Shown here in pieces: positions 1 to 8,768 of a stretch of 40,751 nucleotides of DNA. Made by a program: the position numbers and the translations under genes. The stretch's first letter is position 1. Every line of letters starts with the position of its first letter. The stretch comes from an uncultured Verrucomicrobiota bacterium. Its GTDB lineage: Bacteria; Verrucomicrobiota; Verrucomicrobiia; Limisphaerales; UBA9464. Where the stretch lies: assembly GCA_903907925.1 (NCBI GenBank), contig CAIVQB010000059.1:1-40751 (forward strand), in the 5' to 3' direction. The notes below the pieces were generated by a model. That model was not told where the DNA came from, did not search any database, and saw nothing but the letters and a program-made list of their open reading frames with translations.

Positions 1-2
1 CC

Positions 3-899
3 CCTCATTCCGAGCCTCTCCGTACCATTCTTCAGAACCTTCTCCACCGGATCTCGAAATCATTCAGCCTTTTTGCTCCATTCCCAGAATGCCGTGAGAC
101 ATGCGGGCTAGGAGACCTACTGCGAAAGCTCTTAAACGCATCGAAACTGCCAGCGTTCCAGCAGTTGTGGCCCCACGTCTTGCTGCTGCTCAAGAATACC
201 AACATCACGCAGAATCTTTGGAGCCCCAGAGAGGATGCGGATGCCAACAAGATATTTGAGCTCTATACCGCCCTCCTGCTCCTGCCCATCTCTCAGACCA
301 TCGAATTGGAGGATCCCGATGCCTCCGCCAACGGAACGAACCCGGACGTTATTGCAGAAATCTCCGGCACGCGCTGGGCCTTTGCTTGTAAGGTGATGCA
401 CACCGACTCGCCGAAGACGTTTTTGGAACGAGTCGAGGAAGGCGTCGAACAGATCCAGAACTGCCGATGTGACAAAGGCCTCGTCATAGTAAGCCTGAAG
501 AACCTAATCCCGCATGATGAGCTTTGGAACGCGACACGGGGTCAGTCCGGAGAATTCACCTATTCCGCGTGGCCGTCCCCAGAACACCCGATCCAATCCA
601 TGCGCGCACTGTGTCAGCGATACGACGAAGGCGTCGTGGACGAATTGTCCCTGAAGGAGGCCCTCACAAAGCGATTCGATTCCAAACGCGCCATTCCTGC
701 GGTTATTCTCCATATGTGTACCACCGGCAGCCTTTCGACCAGAGGTATGATCATTCCCTGCATGCCCCGAATGCTTTACGGTGTTATCCTCGGGGCGATC
801 CCACCCGACGGCCAAGCTATCCTGCAGAACCTCAACGACAGTTTGCACGACCGGTTTGTGAGCTTCGCTCCTCCAGCTGCGGCCCTGCCTGGATATTGA
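3..899 (+). CDS. C-terminal part of an uncharacterised, possibly nuclease-like protein (5' truncated by window edge)
   Basis: The reading frame is open from the first bases of the window to a TGA at 897-899, so the start lies outside and about 298 residues are visible. A TTG at 165 could serve as a start, but the uninterrupted frame upstream argues against it. The segment encoded at about 330-480 contains NGTNPDVIAEI, then WAFACKV, then a helix and LVIVSLKN. This order of strand, Asp, strand, Lys resembles PD-(D/E)XK nuclease folds (Mrr/restriction-like), where the usual motif ends in E-x-K. Here the residue two before the lysine is alanine (ACK), so the catalytic site would be incomplete or displaced. 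No membrane segment or signal peptide is visible. No partner gene can be seen because the upstream side is missing. The family was not recognised by name; the nuclease-like reading is a fold-level inference. Confidence 0.55.
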   Translation, partial: PHSEPLRTILQNLLHRISKSFSLFAPFPECRETCGLGDLLRKLLNASKLPAFQQLWPHVLLLLKNTNITQNLWSPREDADANKIFELYTALLLLPISQTIELEDPDASANGTNPDVIAEISGTRWAFACKVMHTDSPKTFLERVEEGVEQIQNCRCDKGLVIVSLKNLIPHDELWNATRGQSGEFTYSAWPSPEHPIQSMRALCQRYDEGVVDELSLKEALTKRFDSKRAIPAVILHMCTTGSLSTRGMIIPCMPRMLYGVILGAIPPDGQAILQNLNDSLHDRFVSFAPPAAALPGY

Positions 900-991
900 A
901 CAACAATCGAAGGAGCAAAAATGGGAAGGGGTCAGTCACAATAATTGACACTTTTCTTTGCACCGGGGCAGATGGTTGCTGGGGAGGTGAC

Positions 992-1070
992 GCCCCTTCA
1001 GGGCTTGGGAAGGTCGGGATTCGGAACCTTGGGCGATGCCCAAGGCTGGTATCGGACGGACCGTTGGTCC
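992..1070. repeat. three-hairpin intergenic repeat
   Basis: Three short perfect hairpins follow one another: GCCC/GGGC at 992-1004, an 8-bp stem CCTTGGGC-gat-GCCCAAGG at 1027-1045, and GGACC-gtt-GGTCC at 1058-1070. The wording (CCCTTCAGGGC, then TTGGGCGATGCCCAA, then a G/C-rich palindrome) matches a family of dispersed intergenic repeats that I recall from planctomycete and verrucomicrobial genomes. That match is from memory, not from a search. The surrounding gene-free stretch 900-1184 also holds GGGTCAGTCACAATAATTG at about 930, reminiscent of REP-associated motifs, and a 6-bp inverted repeat at 1144-1166. Confidence 0.5.
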
Positions 1071-1184
1071 TTTGAAAGGCGTCAAACAGTCGGAACACCA
1101 GCACTTGCGGGGTCGAGAGTCCCGGCGACGCCACGGTGGGAAGGCGGCGTCTCGTCGGATCGCCGCTTCACTCCGCAATCGGAA

Positions 1185-1361
1185 TCAGGCCGCCGGAGCC
1201 AGCAGCATCAACAGGCCGAAGATCAGCATCGCCAGTACCGCGCACCATAGCAGCAGCTTGATCAGGGACTTGGTGATCTTCCAGACCACGATTACCCCGA
1301 GGATTGCCCCAGCCGCGAGTCCGGCGAGGGCGATGCCGCTTTGGAGTGCGGGCGGAATCAT
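1185..1361 (-). CDS. small two-helix membrane protein (58 aa)
   Basis: This 58-residue protein begins at an ATG whose four bases ATGA overlap the TGA stop of the DAHP synthase gene, a typical translational coupling signal. It has two hydrophobic stretches, roughly residues 9-27 and 33-54, joined by a short basic linker (WKITKSLIK). The predicted topology is therefore a hairpin in the inner membrane. The C-terminus is LLAPAA. No family was recognised. Tight coupling to the first enzyme of the shikimate pathway suggests co-expression but not a defined role. It lies in frame within a longer open frame that extends into the DAHP synthase gene; the start chosen is the coupled one because only the part after it looks like a sensible protein. 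Confidence 0.55.
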   Translation of the reverse strand: MIPPALQSGIALAGLAAGAILGVIVVWKITKSLIKLLLWCAVLAMLIFGLLMLLAPAA

Positions 1362-2449
1362 GCAGCCGGCGTGGGTTGAGCGGCGGTGACGGGCGTCGAA
1401 CGGGCGGCGCGGAGACGTTCCGCACCGTGGCGGAGCATGCGTTCGGTGACCTCCCAGCCGAGGCAGGCGTCGGTGAGAGACACGCCGTACTTCAACTGGG
1501 TGAGATCGGTCGGGATGGGCTGATTGCCTTCGTGAAGATGGCTCTCGATCATCACGCCGATAAGGGGATCGCTTCCTTCGATGCGCTGCGAAACGAGGTT
1601 CTGCCAGACATCCTCCTGGCGGGCGTGTTGCTTGCCCGAATTCGCGTGGGAACAATCGACCATCAAGCCATCGGGCAGACCGGCCTTCTTCAGTTGAACG
1701 GCGGCGTTGGCGATGCTGGCGGCGTCATAATTGGTCTGGAGACGGCCGCCGCGGAGTACGACATGGCCTTCGACATTGCCGACGGTGCGGACCACCGCCA
1801 CCGCGCCCTCCTGATCAATGCCGAGAAAATGGTGGGGATGCTTGGCGGAGAGCATCGCATCGATGGCGATCTGGAGGGAGCCGTCGGTGCCGTTCTTGAA
1901 CCCGACCGGCATCGACAGACCGCTGGCCATTTCCCGGTGAGTCTGGCTTTCCGTCGTCCGGGCACCGATGGCGGCCCAGCTCACCAGGTCCGCGGTGTAT
2001 TGCGGAACGATGGGGTCGAGGAATTCAGTGGCGGAGGGAAGGCCGAGTTCGCTGATGTCGAGCAGGAGCTTCCGGGCCATGCGCAGTCCGGTATCGACAT
2101 CGTAACTGCCGTCCATGTGGGGATCGTTGATCAACCCCTTCCAGCCGATGGTCGTCCGCGGCTTCTCGAAATAGACCCGCATGACCAGGTGTAACTGGTC
2201 TTCGACCTCCGGTTGGAGCCGGGCGAGGCGGCCCGCGTATTCGAGGGCGCTGGCTGGATCGTGAATCGAGCAGGGACCGACCACCACCAGCAGGCGCCGG
2301 TCCTGCCGGCGGAGGATGCTTTGGACCCGGGCACGGCCGGCCACCACCGTGGCGTTGGCGCGTTCGGACATCGGCACGGCGGCTTTCAGCTCCCGCGGGG
2401 CAAGGAGCCGCCGGGTGCTGACCACCCTCAGGTCATTCGTCTGCTGCAT
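1358..2449 (-). CDS. aroF: 3-deoxy-7-phosphoheptulonate (DAHP) synthase, AroF/G/H type
   Basis: This enzyme condenses phosphoenolpyruvate with erythrose 4-phosphate, the first committed step of the shikimate pathway for aromatic amino acids, in the cytoplasm. The 363-residue length fits the class I microbial family (about 350). Clear family motifs are [53 protein letters not shown] and DCSHANSGK, which contribute the metal and phosphate-binding residues. The open frame extends upstream to 2611, overlapping the start of dnaE, but family alignment begins near [16 protein letters not shown], so the ATG at 2449 was chosen. No Shine-Dalgarno sequence is visible. The gene is divergent from dnaE with 132 bp between the starts, and its stop overlaps a small membrane protein gene. 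Which feedback isozyme (Phe, Tyr or Trp) it is cannot be told; the symbol stands for the family. Confidence 0.93.
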   Translation of the reverse strand: MQQTNDLRVVSTRRLLAPRELKAAVPMSERANATVVAGRARVQSILRRQDRRLLVVVGPCSIHDPASALEYAGRLARLQPEVEDQLHLVMRVYFEKPRTTIGWKGLINDPHMDGSYDVDTGLRMARKLLLDISELGLPSATEFLDPIVPQYTADLVSWAAIGARTTESQTHREMASGLSMPVGFKNGTDGSLQIAIDAMLSAKHPHHFLGIDQEGAVAVVRTVGNVEGHVVLRGGRLQTNYDAASIANAAVQLKKAGLPDGLMVDCSHANSGKQHARQEDVWQNLVSQRIEGSDPLIGVMIESHLHEGNQPIPTDLTQLKYGVSLTDACLGWEVTERMLRHGAERLRAARSTPVTAAQPTPAA

Positions 2450-2581
2450 AGATCGGGAGACTTTAGAGCGCGTCTGAAAATTGGGAAGTGTCCTGTTGTC
2501 GGGGAAAAGACGGGCTGACAACGCGATGGTGAACAATCCGCCCTCGACAGCCGGCCTGCGTCCCCAAACCTTCCTCCGTCC

Positions 2582-5500
2582 ATGTCCGATTTCGTCCATC
2601 TGCATCTCCATACCGAGTATTCACTGCTCGATGCCTGTTGCCGTTTGGACAAGCTGATGGCCCGCGCGGTGGAATTGAAACTGCCGGCGCTGGCCATGAC
2701 CGATCACGGCAACATGTTCGGGGCGATCGAATTCTACACCGCGGCGCGGAAGGCGGGCATCAAGCCCATCCTCGGTTGCGAGGTGTACGTGGCCCCGGGA
2801 AGCCGCCTCGACAAGAAGCCCGGCAACGGCATGCGGGACATCTACCATCACCTGGTCCTGCTGGCCCGGAATGAAGCCGGATACCGCAACCTGGTCCGAC
2901 TGGTGACTGCCGCTAATCTGGAGGGCTATTACTACAAGCCGCGCGTTGATCGTGAATTGTTGGCCCGGCATTCCGAGGGCATCACCGCCCTGTCCGGATG
3001 CCTCGCCAGTGAGTTGTCGGAACACATTCTCAAGGGCGATGAAACACGCGCCCGTTCGACCATCGACTGGTTCAAGCAGGTGTTCGGCGCAGAACATTAC
3101 TTCCTCGAACTGCAGAACCACGGCATTCCCGAACAGGCGAAGGTCAATCGCGCGCTGATCCCTTGGGCGCGGGAATTCGGGTTGAAAACGGTGGCCTCGA
3201 ACGACGTGCACTACGTCGAAAAAGGCCACTGGCGCGCGCACGACTGCCTCATCTGCATCGGCACCCAGGCGCAGATGTCGGACACCAAGCGGATGCGCTA
3301 TCAGGAGGCGCAGTTCTATCTCCGATCGGGCGAGGAGATGAAGACGTTGTTCTCGGAGACGCCGGAAGCCGTGCTCAACACCGTCGCCGTGGCGGAGCAA
3401 TGCGATCTCGAAATCCGCTTCGGAAAAGGCGCGCAACACTACCCCGTTTTTCAGCCACCCGAGACCTGGACCCGTGAAGGCTACTTGCGAAGGCTGCTCT
3501 GCGATGGTCTGGCGGCCCGGTACACCATTGATGCTGAGGTGGTGGAGGGGAAGATCGTGTTCAAGGGCATCCGGGATCCGCGCCGGGTTGCATTTTTGCT
3601 TCCAAAACCCGACGCGCCAGCTGACGCGGAAAACAAGCCGGTGATCGCCGCTGCCGTCGTGCAAGAAGTAGCCAGCCCCGAGGTGCCATCGGAACCCTCG
3701 GTCGAACCCGCCTTGCGCCAGCTTCTCGACCGATTGGACCTTGAACTCGGGGTCATCGAAAAGACCGGATACGTTTCCTACTTTCTGATCGTCGGAGATT
3801 TCGTCCGCTGGGGCCGGGATCACGGCATTTCCTGTGTCGCGCGTGGTTCGGCCGCCGGTTCGCTGGTAACCTACCTGCTGGAGATCGCCAACGTCGATCC
3901 GCTTCGGTACGGACTGCTCTTCGAACGGTTCCTCAATCCCGAACGCGTCAGCCCGCCGGACATCGACATCGATTTTGCCGATGACCGGCGCCAGGAGGTC
4001 ATCGAGTACGTCCGCAACAAATACGGCCGGGATGCCGTCGCCCAGATCATCACCTTCGGCACGATGGGGGCGAAGTCGGTGATCCGCGATGTCGGCCGGG
4101 TGATGGGTTTGAGTTTCGGCGAGTGCGATCGCCTGGCGAAGATGATCACCGACGTCAAATGGGGACTGAAGGACGCCCTGGAGAAGAACGCGGAATTGAA
4201 GGCGGCCTACCAGTCGGAGGAGGTCACCCGCGAGTTGATCGACCAGGCGTTGATCCTCGAGGACCAGGCCCGCAGCGCCGGCGTTCATGCGGCTGGCGTG
4301 GTCATCGGGGCGCAGCCGCTGGTGAACCTGCTGCCGCTGAAACAGGATGACGAAGGGGGCATCGTCACCCAGTACGCGATGAATCCGGTGGGCGACCTTG
4401 GCCTGCTGAAGATGGATTTTCTCGGGCTGAAAACGCTGACCGTGCTGCGCAACACGGTGGAATTGGTGGCCCGCACCAAGGGCATCCAGATCGATCTGGA
4501 TGCCATCCCACTGGACGACGCGAAGACCTACGAGCTGTTGAACAACGCGCAGACGCTTGGAGTGTTCCAGTTGGAATCGGGCGGCATGCGGGACCTTTGC
4601 AAACGGTTCCAAATCGCCAGCGTGGAACACATCACCGCGCTGGTTTCGCTGTACCGGCCGGGTCCGATGGACCTGATCCCGGATTTCATCGAGCGCCGGC
4701 ACGGGCGCAAGGCGGTTGAGTATCCGCACCCGCTGCTGGAACCCATCTCTCGCGAGACCTACGGGGTGCTCATCTATCAGGAGCAGGTGATGCAGGCGGC
4801 CCAGATTCTGGCCGGCTACACGCTTGGCGGCGCTGATCTTCTCCGCCGTGCGATGGGCAAGAAGAAGCTCGAGGAGATGGTGCAGCAGCGCGAGGCGTTC
4901 GTCGCGGGATGCGCCACCCAGAACCAGATTTCCGCGGCGAAGGCTAACGAGGTGTTTGACCTGCTCGAGAAATTCGCCGGGTACGGATTCAACAAATCCC
5001 ACGCGGCCGCCTATGCCGTCGTCGCCTACCAGACGGCCTACCTGAAGGCGAATTATCCGGTCGAATTCCTGAGCGCGATGATGACCAACGACCAGGCCGA
5101 CCTGGCAAAGCTGGCGCTCTACATCGGCGAGGCGAAGGGCTTCGGCATTGACGTGCTGGGACCGGATGTCAATGAGTCGGACGTGATGTTCGCCCCGGTC
5201 GCAAGGCCGGCGCAGACCTCGGGTGCCGAGGCGGCCGGGTTTCCGCCCATTCGATTCGGATTGGCGGCCATCAAGGGCGTGGGCGAGGTCGCGGTGCAGA
5301 GCATTCTCGAAGCCCGTCGGGCGGGCGGGCGCTTCACGTCACTCCAGGAATTCTGCGAGCGGGTGGACATGCGCTCGGCGAATCGGAAGGTGATCGAGTG
5401 CCTGATCAAGACCGGTGGGTGCGATTCCCTCGGTGCCAATCGGGCCACGCTGTGGGCAAGTTTGGATCATTGCCTCGGCCGTGCCAACGCAATCGCTTCG

Positions 5501-6310
5501 GATCGTGCGCGCGGACAGTCGTCGCTGTTCGACGCCTTTGATGCCGCACCCAAAGCCGCCCCGGAAAAACCGGTGGTGATTCCGGAATGGCCCGCCGCCG
5601 AACGGCTCGCGGCTGAGAAAGAGTTGTTGGGCTTTTATGTCAGCGGTCATCCGTTGCAGCCGTTTGAAGGAACGCTCCGGCGGTACGCGCTTAACACGGT
5701 GGAAGGATTGGCCGGATTAGCCAACCGCTCGATGGCCCGGTTCGGTGGTTTGGTGGGGGCTGTTCAACAGGGGGTCAGCAAGAAGTCCGGCAAACCGTAT
5801 GCCATGGTGACCGTGGAGGACATGACCGGCAGCGTGCAGTTGTTGTGCATGAACGAGAGCTACGACCGCTTCCGCGAGTTGTTCGTGCTCAACACGCCGC
5901 TGATGGTGACTGGCGAGGTCAACACCGGCGAAGACCGGCCGAAGGTGTTCCCGGTGGAAATCCTGCGACTCGAAGATGCGCCGCGAAAATACACCCGACA
6001 GGTCCAGTTGCGGTTGCGGACCGAAGGACTCGATCGCGACCGCCTGGAGATGGCGCGGCGCCTGTGTGAATCCCATCCCGGGACCGTGCCGGTGATGGTG
6101 CGGCTTCAATTGCCCGGAGGTGAAATGGCGTTCATCGAATCCAACGACCGGTACTACGTCACCGCCTCTGCAGGTCTCGAATCCGAGATCACCGAAGTGC
6201 TGGGTCCAGGGACGTACTTCGCCCGGGCCGACACCGCTTTGCCCGAACGGGCGCAGCGGAAATGGGAGCGCAAAGGGAGTGGTGGGAGCGGCGGTGGAGA
6301 TGATGAATGA
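2582..6310 (+). CDS. dnaE: DNA polymerase III alpha subunit
   Basis: This is the replicative polymerase catalytic subunit, 1242 aa. The N-terminal PHP domain carries HLHLHTEYS at residues 6-14. The polymerase active site PDIDIDF is near residues 459-465, with the third motif region and HAAGVVIG downstream. An OB-fold ([13 protein letters not shown], then [13 protein letters not shown]) lies near residues 1050-1090 and would bind single-stranded DNA. The length is about 80 residues above the common E. coli form. Part of the difference is a charged, alanine/proline-rich segment at about residues 328-383 ([13 protein letters not shown]) between the PHP and palm regions. The ATG at 2582 is preceded by no clear ribosome site. 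The C-terminus ends in a Gly/Ser-rich tail ([11 protein letters not shown]). No proofreading or tau subunit gene is near. Confidence 0.97.
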   Translation: MSDFVHLHLHTEYSLLDACCRLDKLMARAVELKLPALAMTDHGNMFGAIEFYTAARKAGIKPILGCEVYVAPGSRLDKKPGNGMRDIYHHLVLLARNEAGYRNLVRLVTAANLEGYYYKPRVDRELLARHSEGITALSGCLASELSEHILKGDETRARSTIDWFKQVFGAEHYFLELQNHGIPEQAKVNRALIPWAREFGLKTVASNDVHYVEKGHWRAHDCLICIGTQAQMSDTKRMRYQEAQFYLRSGEEMKTLFSETPEAVLNTVAVAEQCDLEIRFGKGAQHYPVFQPPETWTREGYLRRLLCDGLAARYTIDAEVVEGKIVFKGIRDPRRVAFLLPKPDAPADAENKPVIAAAVVQEVASPEVPSEPSVEPALRQLLDRLDLELGVIEKTGYVSYFLIVGDFVRWGRDHGISCVARGSAAGSLVTYLLEIANVDPLRYGLLFERFLNPERVSPPDIDIDFADDRRQEVIEYVRNKYGRDAVAQIITFGTMGAKSVIRDVGRVMGLSFGECDRLAKMITDVKWGLKDALEKNAELKAAYQSEEVTRELIDQALILEDQARSAGVHAAGVVIGAQPLVNLLPLKQDDEGGIVTQYAMNPVGDLGLLKMDFLGLKTLTVLRNTVELVARTKGIQIDLDAIPLDDAKTYELLNNAQTLGVFQLESGGMRDLCKRFQIASVEHITALVSLYRPGPMDLIPDFIERRHGRKAVEYPHPLLEPISRETYGVLIYQEQVMQAAQILAGYTLGGADLLRRAMGKKKLEEMVQQREAFVAGCATQNQISAAKANEVFDLLEKFAGYGFNKSHAAAYAVVAYQTAYLKANYPVEFLSAMMTNDQADLAKLALYIGEAKGFGIDVLGPDVNESDVMFAPVARPAQTSGAEAAGFPPIRFGLAAIKGVGEVAVQSILEARRAGGRFTSLQEFCERVDMRSANRKVIECLIKTGGCDSLGANRATLWASLDHCLGRANAIASDRARGQSSLFDAFDAAPKAAPEKPVVIPEWPAAERLAAEKELLGFYVSGHPLQPFEGTLRRYALNTVEGLAGLANRSMARFGGLVGAVQQGVSKKSGKPYAMVTVEDMTGSVQLLCMNESYDRFRELFVLNTPLMVTGEVNTGEDRPKVFPVEILRLEDAPRKYTRQVQLRLRTEGLDRDRLEMARRLCESHPGTVPVMVRLQLPGGEMAFIESNDRYYVTASAGLESEITEVLGPGTYFARADTALPERAQRKWERKGSGGSGGGDDE

Positions 6311-6436
6311 GTCATCCTTGGCGGAATCCGGCCGTGTGACCGCGCGGTGAGGAACGAAGCCCAAAGCTCGAAACCTTCGCGTCTTCGTGCCTTTGTTGTT
6401 TTCCCTTTCGGCAGGATTCCTGCGTTCCAGACCGTC

Positions 6437-6451
6437 TGAAGTCGGGACTCC
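6437..6451 (+). repeat. copy 1 of the TGAAGNCGGGACTCC repeat core
   Basis: The bases TGAAGTCGGGACTCC occur here in the 228-bp gap between dnaE and the first kinase gene. The same core, differing only at the sixth base, occurs at 27967-27981 and, inverted, at 34604-34618. Nearby at about 6380-6405 is a second repeat-like phrase (AACAACAAAGGCACGAAGACG on the minus strand), of a type common in many bacterial intergenic regions. Confidence 0.55.
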
Positions 6452-6501
6452 GGACGGGTGCCCCAAATGGGGGAAAATTCGGCCAAACCCGCAAAAACTC
6501 G

Positions 6502-6529
6502 TTGTCACGCGCCGTGCTGGGCCTAGGTT
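6502..6529 (+). promoter_or_regulatory. putative promoter of the first thymidylate-kinase-like gene
   Basis: TTGTCA (6502-6507) and TAGGTT (6524-6529) are separated by 16 bases. Only nine bases lie between the -10-like hexamer and the ATG at 6539, so transcription would begin within a few bases of the start codon. This fits the absence of a Shine-Dalgarno sequence. The hexamers match those before ileS and resemble those before tpiA, pgk and pgi. Confidence 0.4.
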
Positions 6530-6538
6530 CGCGCGCCG

Positions 6539-7228
6539 ATGAAGCGCACGTTTGCCGAGCTTGGATTTCCCGGGCGACTGATCGCCGTTGAGGGCCTGGA
6601 TGGCTCTGGGAAGTCGACGCAGGTCCATCTCCTGAAGCGCTGGCTCGAGCAACAGGGCTGCAAGGTCTTCTTTTCTGAGTGGAATTCCTCGGCCTTGGTG
6701 AAGAGCGCCACCAGCAAGGGCAAGAAGCAGAATCTGCTCACCCCGACGACCTTCAGTCTCATCCACGCCACCGACTTCGCCGACCGTTACGAGCGCCAGT
6801 TGGTGCCACTGCTCCGGGCCGGATACGTGGTGCTCTGCGACCGTTACATCTTCACCGCCTTCGCCCGGGATGTCGTCCGTGGGTGTCCGCCCGACTGGGT
6901 TCGGGGCCTGTATTCCTTCGCCGCCCTGCCCGACATCACCTTCTTTTTCCGGGCCGACCTGGAGGTCTCCCTGGCGCGCATTCTGGATAATCGACCGGTG
7001 TTGAAACACCACGAGGCGGGCATGGACCTGAACCTCTCGACCGATCCGTACGAGAGCTTCCGGATCTTTCAGGGCCGGATCTTCGAGCAGTACCTGGCGA
7101 TGAGCACGGAATTCGGATTCACCCTGGTCGATGCCAACGCGCGCATCGAAGAGCAGCAGGGATTGGTCCGGAAGATGATCCGCGCCCGGATCGGCCTCGA
7201 TCGTTTTACCGCCCGCCCTCTGGTCTGA
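6539..7228 (+). CDS. thymidylate kinase-like P-loop protein (paralogue 1)
   Basis: Thymidylate kinases phosphorylate dTMP to dTDP. This 229-aa protein has a complete Walker A motif GLDGSGKST at residues 19-27 and the DRY motif of the family at 101-103 (VVLCDRYIFTAFARD). Length is near the usual 205-225. However, the conserved arginine-containing loop after the second strand of true Tmk (typically REPGGT) is replaced by FSEWNSSALVKSAT, and the lid region is atypical. A nucleoside-monophosphate kinase role is likely, but the substrate may differ. A close paralogue starts eight bases after the stop. The pair shares ATDFAD, LRAG and DRY motifs and an LxxVLP-like order, so it arose by tandem duplication. 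Confidence 0.75.
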   Translation: MKRTFAELGFPGRLIAVEGLDGSGKSTQVHLLKRWLEQQGCKVFFSEWNSSALVKSATSKGKKQNLLTPTTFSLIHATDFADRYERQLVPLLRAGYVVLCDRYIFTAFARDVVRGCPPDWVRGLYSFAALPDITFFFRADLEVSLARILDNRPVLKHHEAGMDLNLSTDPYESFRIFQGRIFEQYLAMSTEFGFTLVDANARIEEQQGLVRKMIRARIGLDRFTARPLV

Positions 7229-7235
7229 ACCTCCC

Positions 7236-8015
7236 ATGCGCGCCCGCACTCGTACCCGTACTCAAGCTGCTCCACGCCGGTCGGCGGTCGTCACCCACGA
7301 ACCGATCGTCGTGGTCCCGTCGACCACGCCGAAACGTTTTTTCGGCCGCGGCATTCCCGGTGAGGAAGTCGCCAAGCTGAACGGCAAGCTGATCGTGGTG
7401 GAAGGGGCGGACGGCTCGGGCCGGTCGACCCAGATTTCCCGACTGGTCGAATGGCTGGAGGGAACCGGGCATGCCACCCTGCAGGTCGGCCTCAAGCGAT
7501 CCACGCTGGTCAGCGAGGAATTGGAGCAGGCGCAGCACGGGAATATTCTTTCGCGCACCACGCTGTCGCTGTTCTACGCGACCGATTTTGCCGACCAGAT
7601 GGAGAACGCGATCCTGCCGGCATTGCGCGCCGGCTTCATGGTCCTCGCCGACCGCTACATCTACACGCTGATGGCGCGGGATCTGGTGCGCGGCATGGAC
7701 GAACCGTGGTTGAAGAATCTCTACGGCATTGCCCTGGTGCCGGACGCGGTCATCTATCTGGACGTCTCGCCCGAGCAACTGGTACAGCGGGTGTTCGCCA
7801 AGAACCAGGCCCTCGACTACTGGGAAAGCGGCATGGATCTCGGGCTGTCGCGCGACATGTTCGACAGCTTCCTCAAGTACCAGGCCCTGATGCGCGATGC
7901 CTTTCGCCGCCTGCAGAAGACCTACGGATTCGCCATCGTCGACGGCGAACGCCCGGCCGGCGAAGTCAGCGACGAACTCAAGGAAAAGATCGAAGCCGTG
8001 CTGGCGGGGCGGTAG
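7236..8015 (+). CDS. thymidylate kinase-like protein (paralogue 2) with altered Walker A lysine
   Basis: This 259-aa protein aligns along its length with the preceding gene product but has about 30 extra residues at the N-terminus, including an RTRTRT run. The Walker A motif reads GADGSGRST at residues 57-65: the invariant lysine is arginine (codon CGG). The DRY motif at 139-141 (VLADRYIYTLMARDL) and the ATDFAD segment are intact. In P-loop kinases the lysine contacts the beta and gamma phosphates, so this copy may be weakly active, may bind nucleotide without catalysis, or may act as a partner of paralogue 1. The two genes are seven bases apart and probably co-transcribed. The gene converges on vapC with a 15-bp gap. 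Confidence 0.75.
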   Translation: MRARTRTRTQAAPRRSAVVTHEPIVVVPSTTPKRFFGRGIPGEEVAKLNGKLIVVEGADGSGRSTQISRLVEWLEGTGHATLQVGLKRSTLVSEELEQAQHGNILSRTTLSLFYATDFADQMENAILPALRAGFMVLADRYIYTLMARDLVRGMDEPWLKNLYGIALVPDAVIYLDVSPEQLVQRVFAKNQALDYWESGMDLGLSRDMFDSFLKYQALMRDAFRRLQKTYGFAIVDGERPAGEVSDELKEKIEAVLAGR

Positions 8016-8030
8016 TGGGGCGGTTGAAGA

Positions 8031-8441
8031 CTACGCTCGCTCCGGAGTGATTAGCTTCAGCTTCGGAAAGTAAGTTCGGTAGCGAGCGTCGTCGCGGGTC
8101 ACGAGTGTCACGCCTTCGGATTCCGCGTGGGCTCCGATGTAAAAATCGGGCAGGGGCGACGATTTGGAACCACCGCGTTGACGGTAGGCGAGAAACGCCT
8201 GGCCGGCCCGAAACCCGGCTTCATACGGAAGCGCCAGTCGCCGGAAAAGGGAAGGTCGTAGCCAGCGATCCAACGAGGCCTGGGTTTCGAATCCTGGAGC
8301 CAATTCAGCGTAGATGATGGGATTCAGCAGAATCGGCCCATCTTCGGACGCTTTCCGGAACTGGTCCATTGACCAACGTTGCCAGATCGGATCTGCGGTC
8401 ACGATGTCCAGCAGTACGTTGGTATCGAGCATCCGCGGCAT
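8031..8441 (-). CDS. vapC: VapC-type PIN-domain toxin ribonuclease
   Basis: PIN-domain toxins cleave RNA, often initiator tRNA or rRNA, and are held inactive by their antitoxin. The 136-aa product has the expected acidic residues: LDTNVLLD near the N-terminus, YAEL in the middle, LPDFYIGAHA and TRDDARYRTYFP near the end. The ATG at 8441 shares one base with the TGA of vapB (TGATG), so translation is coupled; a TTG three bases upstream is also possible. The gene ends 15 bp from the convergent kinase gene. Target RNA is not predictable. Confidence 0.9.
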   Translation of the reverse strand: MPRMLDTNVLLDIVTADPIWQRWSMDQFRKASEDGPILLNPIIYAELAPGFETQASLDRWLRPSLFRRLALPYEAGFRAGQAFLAYRQRGGSKSSPLPDFYIGAHAESEGVTLVTRDDARYRTYFPKLKLITPERA

Positions 8442-8671
8442 CAATCCTCCCCGCGGGTCAGTTTCATGACTTTTGCCGTCGTCGTTCTTCCGTAGGCGAT
8501 TCCGGCGGACTCCTGAAGCCAGGCCTCAACTGGATCGATGCCCTTACGTCGCGCCCGCAGAACCACTTTTCCGTGATCCGCAACAAACTCGACGTCGGTA
8601 CCTGGCTTGAAGCCGAATTCCTCGCGAATGGGCATTGGAATGGTCACCTGACCTTTGGTCGTAATTCGCAT
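8441..8671 (-). CDS. vapB: VapB-type AbrB/MazE-fold antitoxin
   Basis: This 76-aa protein has the SpoVT/AbrB DNA-binding fold at its N-terminus (MRITTKGQVTIPMPIREEFG, then GTDVEFVADHGKVVLR), followed by a C-terminal tail (ESAGIAYGRTTTAKVM) that would wrap the toxin. Such antitoxins bind DNA as swapped-hairpin dimers and repress their own operon. A perfect inverted repeat lies immediately upstream, between promoter hexamers. No ribosome binding site is present, and the start codon lies six bases from the -10 element. Confidence 0.9.
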   Translation of the reverse strand: MRITTKGQVTIPMPIREEFGFKPGTDVEFVADHGKVVLRARRKGIDPVEAWLQESAGIAYGRTTTAKVMKLTRGED

Positions 8672-8677
8672 AAGAAA

Positions 8678-8706
8678 GTAATACCAATCTTGGTAATACT
8701 TTTCAA
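8678..8706 (-). promoter_or_regulatory. vapBC promoter with embedded operator palindrome
   Basis: On the minus strand TTGAAA (8706-8701) and TATTAC (8683-8678) are exactly 17 bases apart. Between them sits the perfect inverted repeat TACCAA-ag/tc-TTGGTA at 8682-8695, overlapping the -10. This is the layout expected for autorepression by an AbrB-fold antitoxin. The vapB ATG begins seven bases after the -10, predicting a leaderless or nearly leaderless mRNA. Confidence 0.65.
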
Positions 8707-8712
8707 GACAGG

Positions 8713-8743
8713 AAAAAGGCGGCAGGCAATGATGCCAGCCGCC
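8713..8743 (-). terminator. intrinsic terminator of the cupin/isomerase-like gene
   Basis: On the minus strand GGCGGC-t-GGCA, a TCAT loop and TGCC-t-GCCGCC form an 11-position stem with one T-T mismatch, followed by five Ts. It lies 25 bases after the stop at 8769 and directly upstream of the vapBC promoter, insulating the two units. Confidence 0.8.
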
Positions 8744-8768
8744 GTTGTCGTGGGAAAGGGCGCCGCCC

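Noticed and set aside
2621-5002. Long open frame antisense to dnaE (about 790 codons)
   Set aside because: It is a GC-rich shadow frame: composition rich in Arg, Gln, His and Gly, no domain, and it lies entirely opposite a well-conserved gene.
7236-7300. Arg/Thr repeat at the start of kinase paralogue 2 as evidence for a later true start
   Set aside because: No ATG lies between 7236 and the P-loop that would leave a complete first strand, and the ATG at 7236 is only seven bases after the preceding gene, fitting operon spacing; the N-terminal extension is kept.
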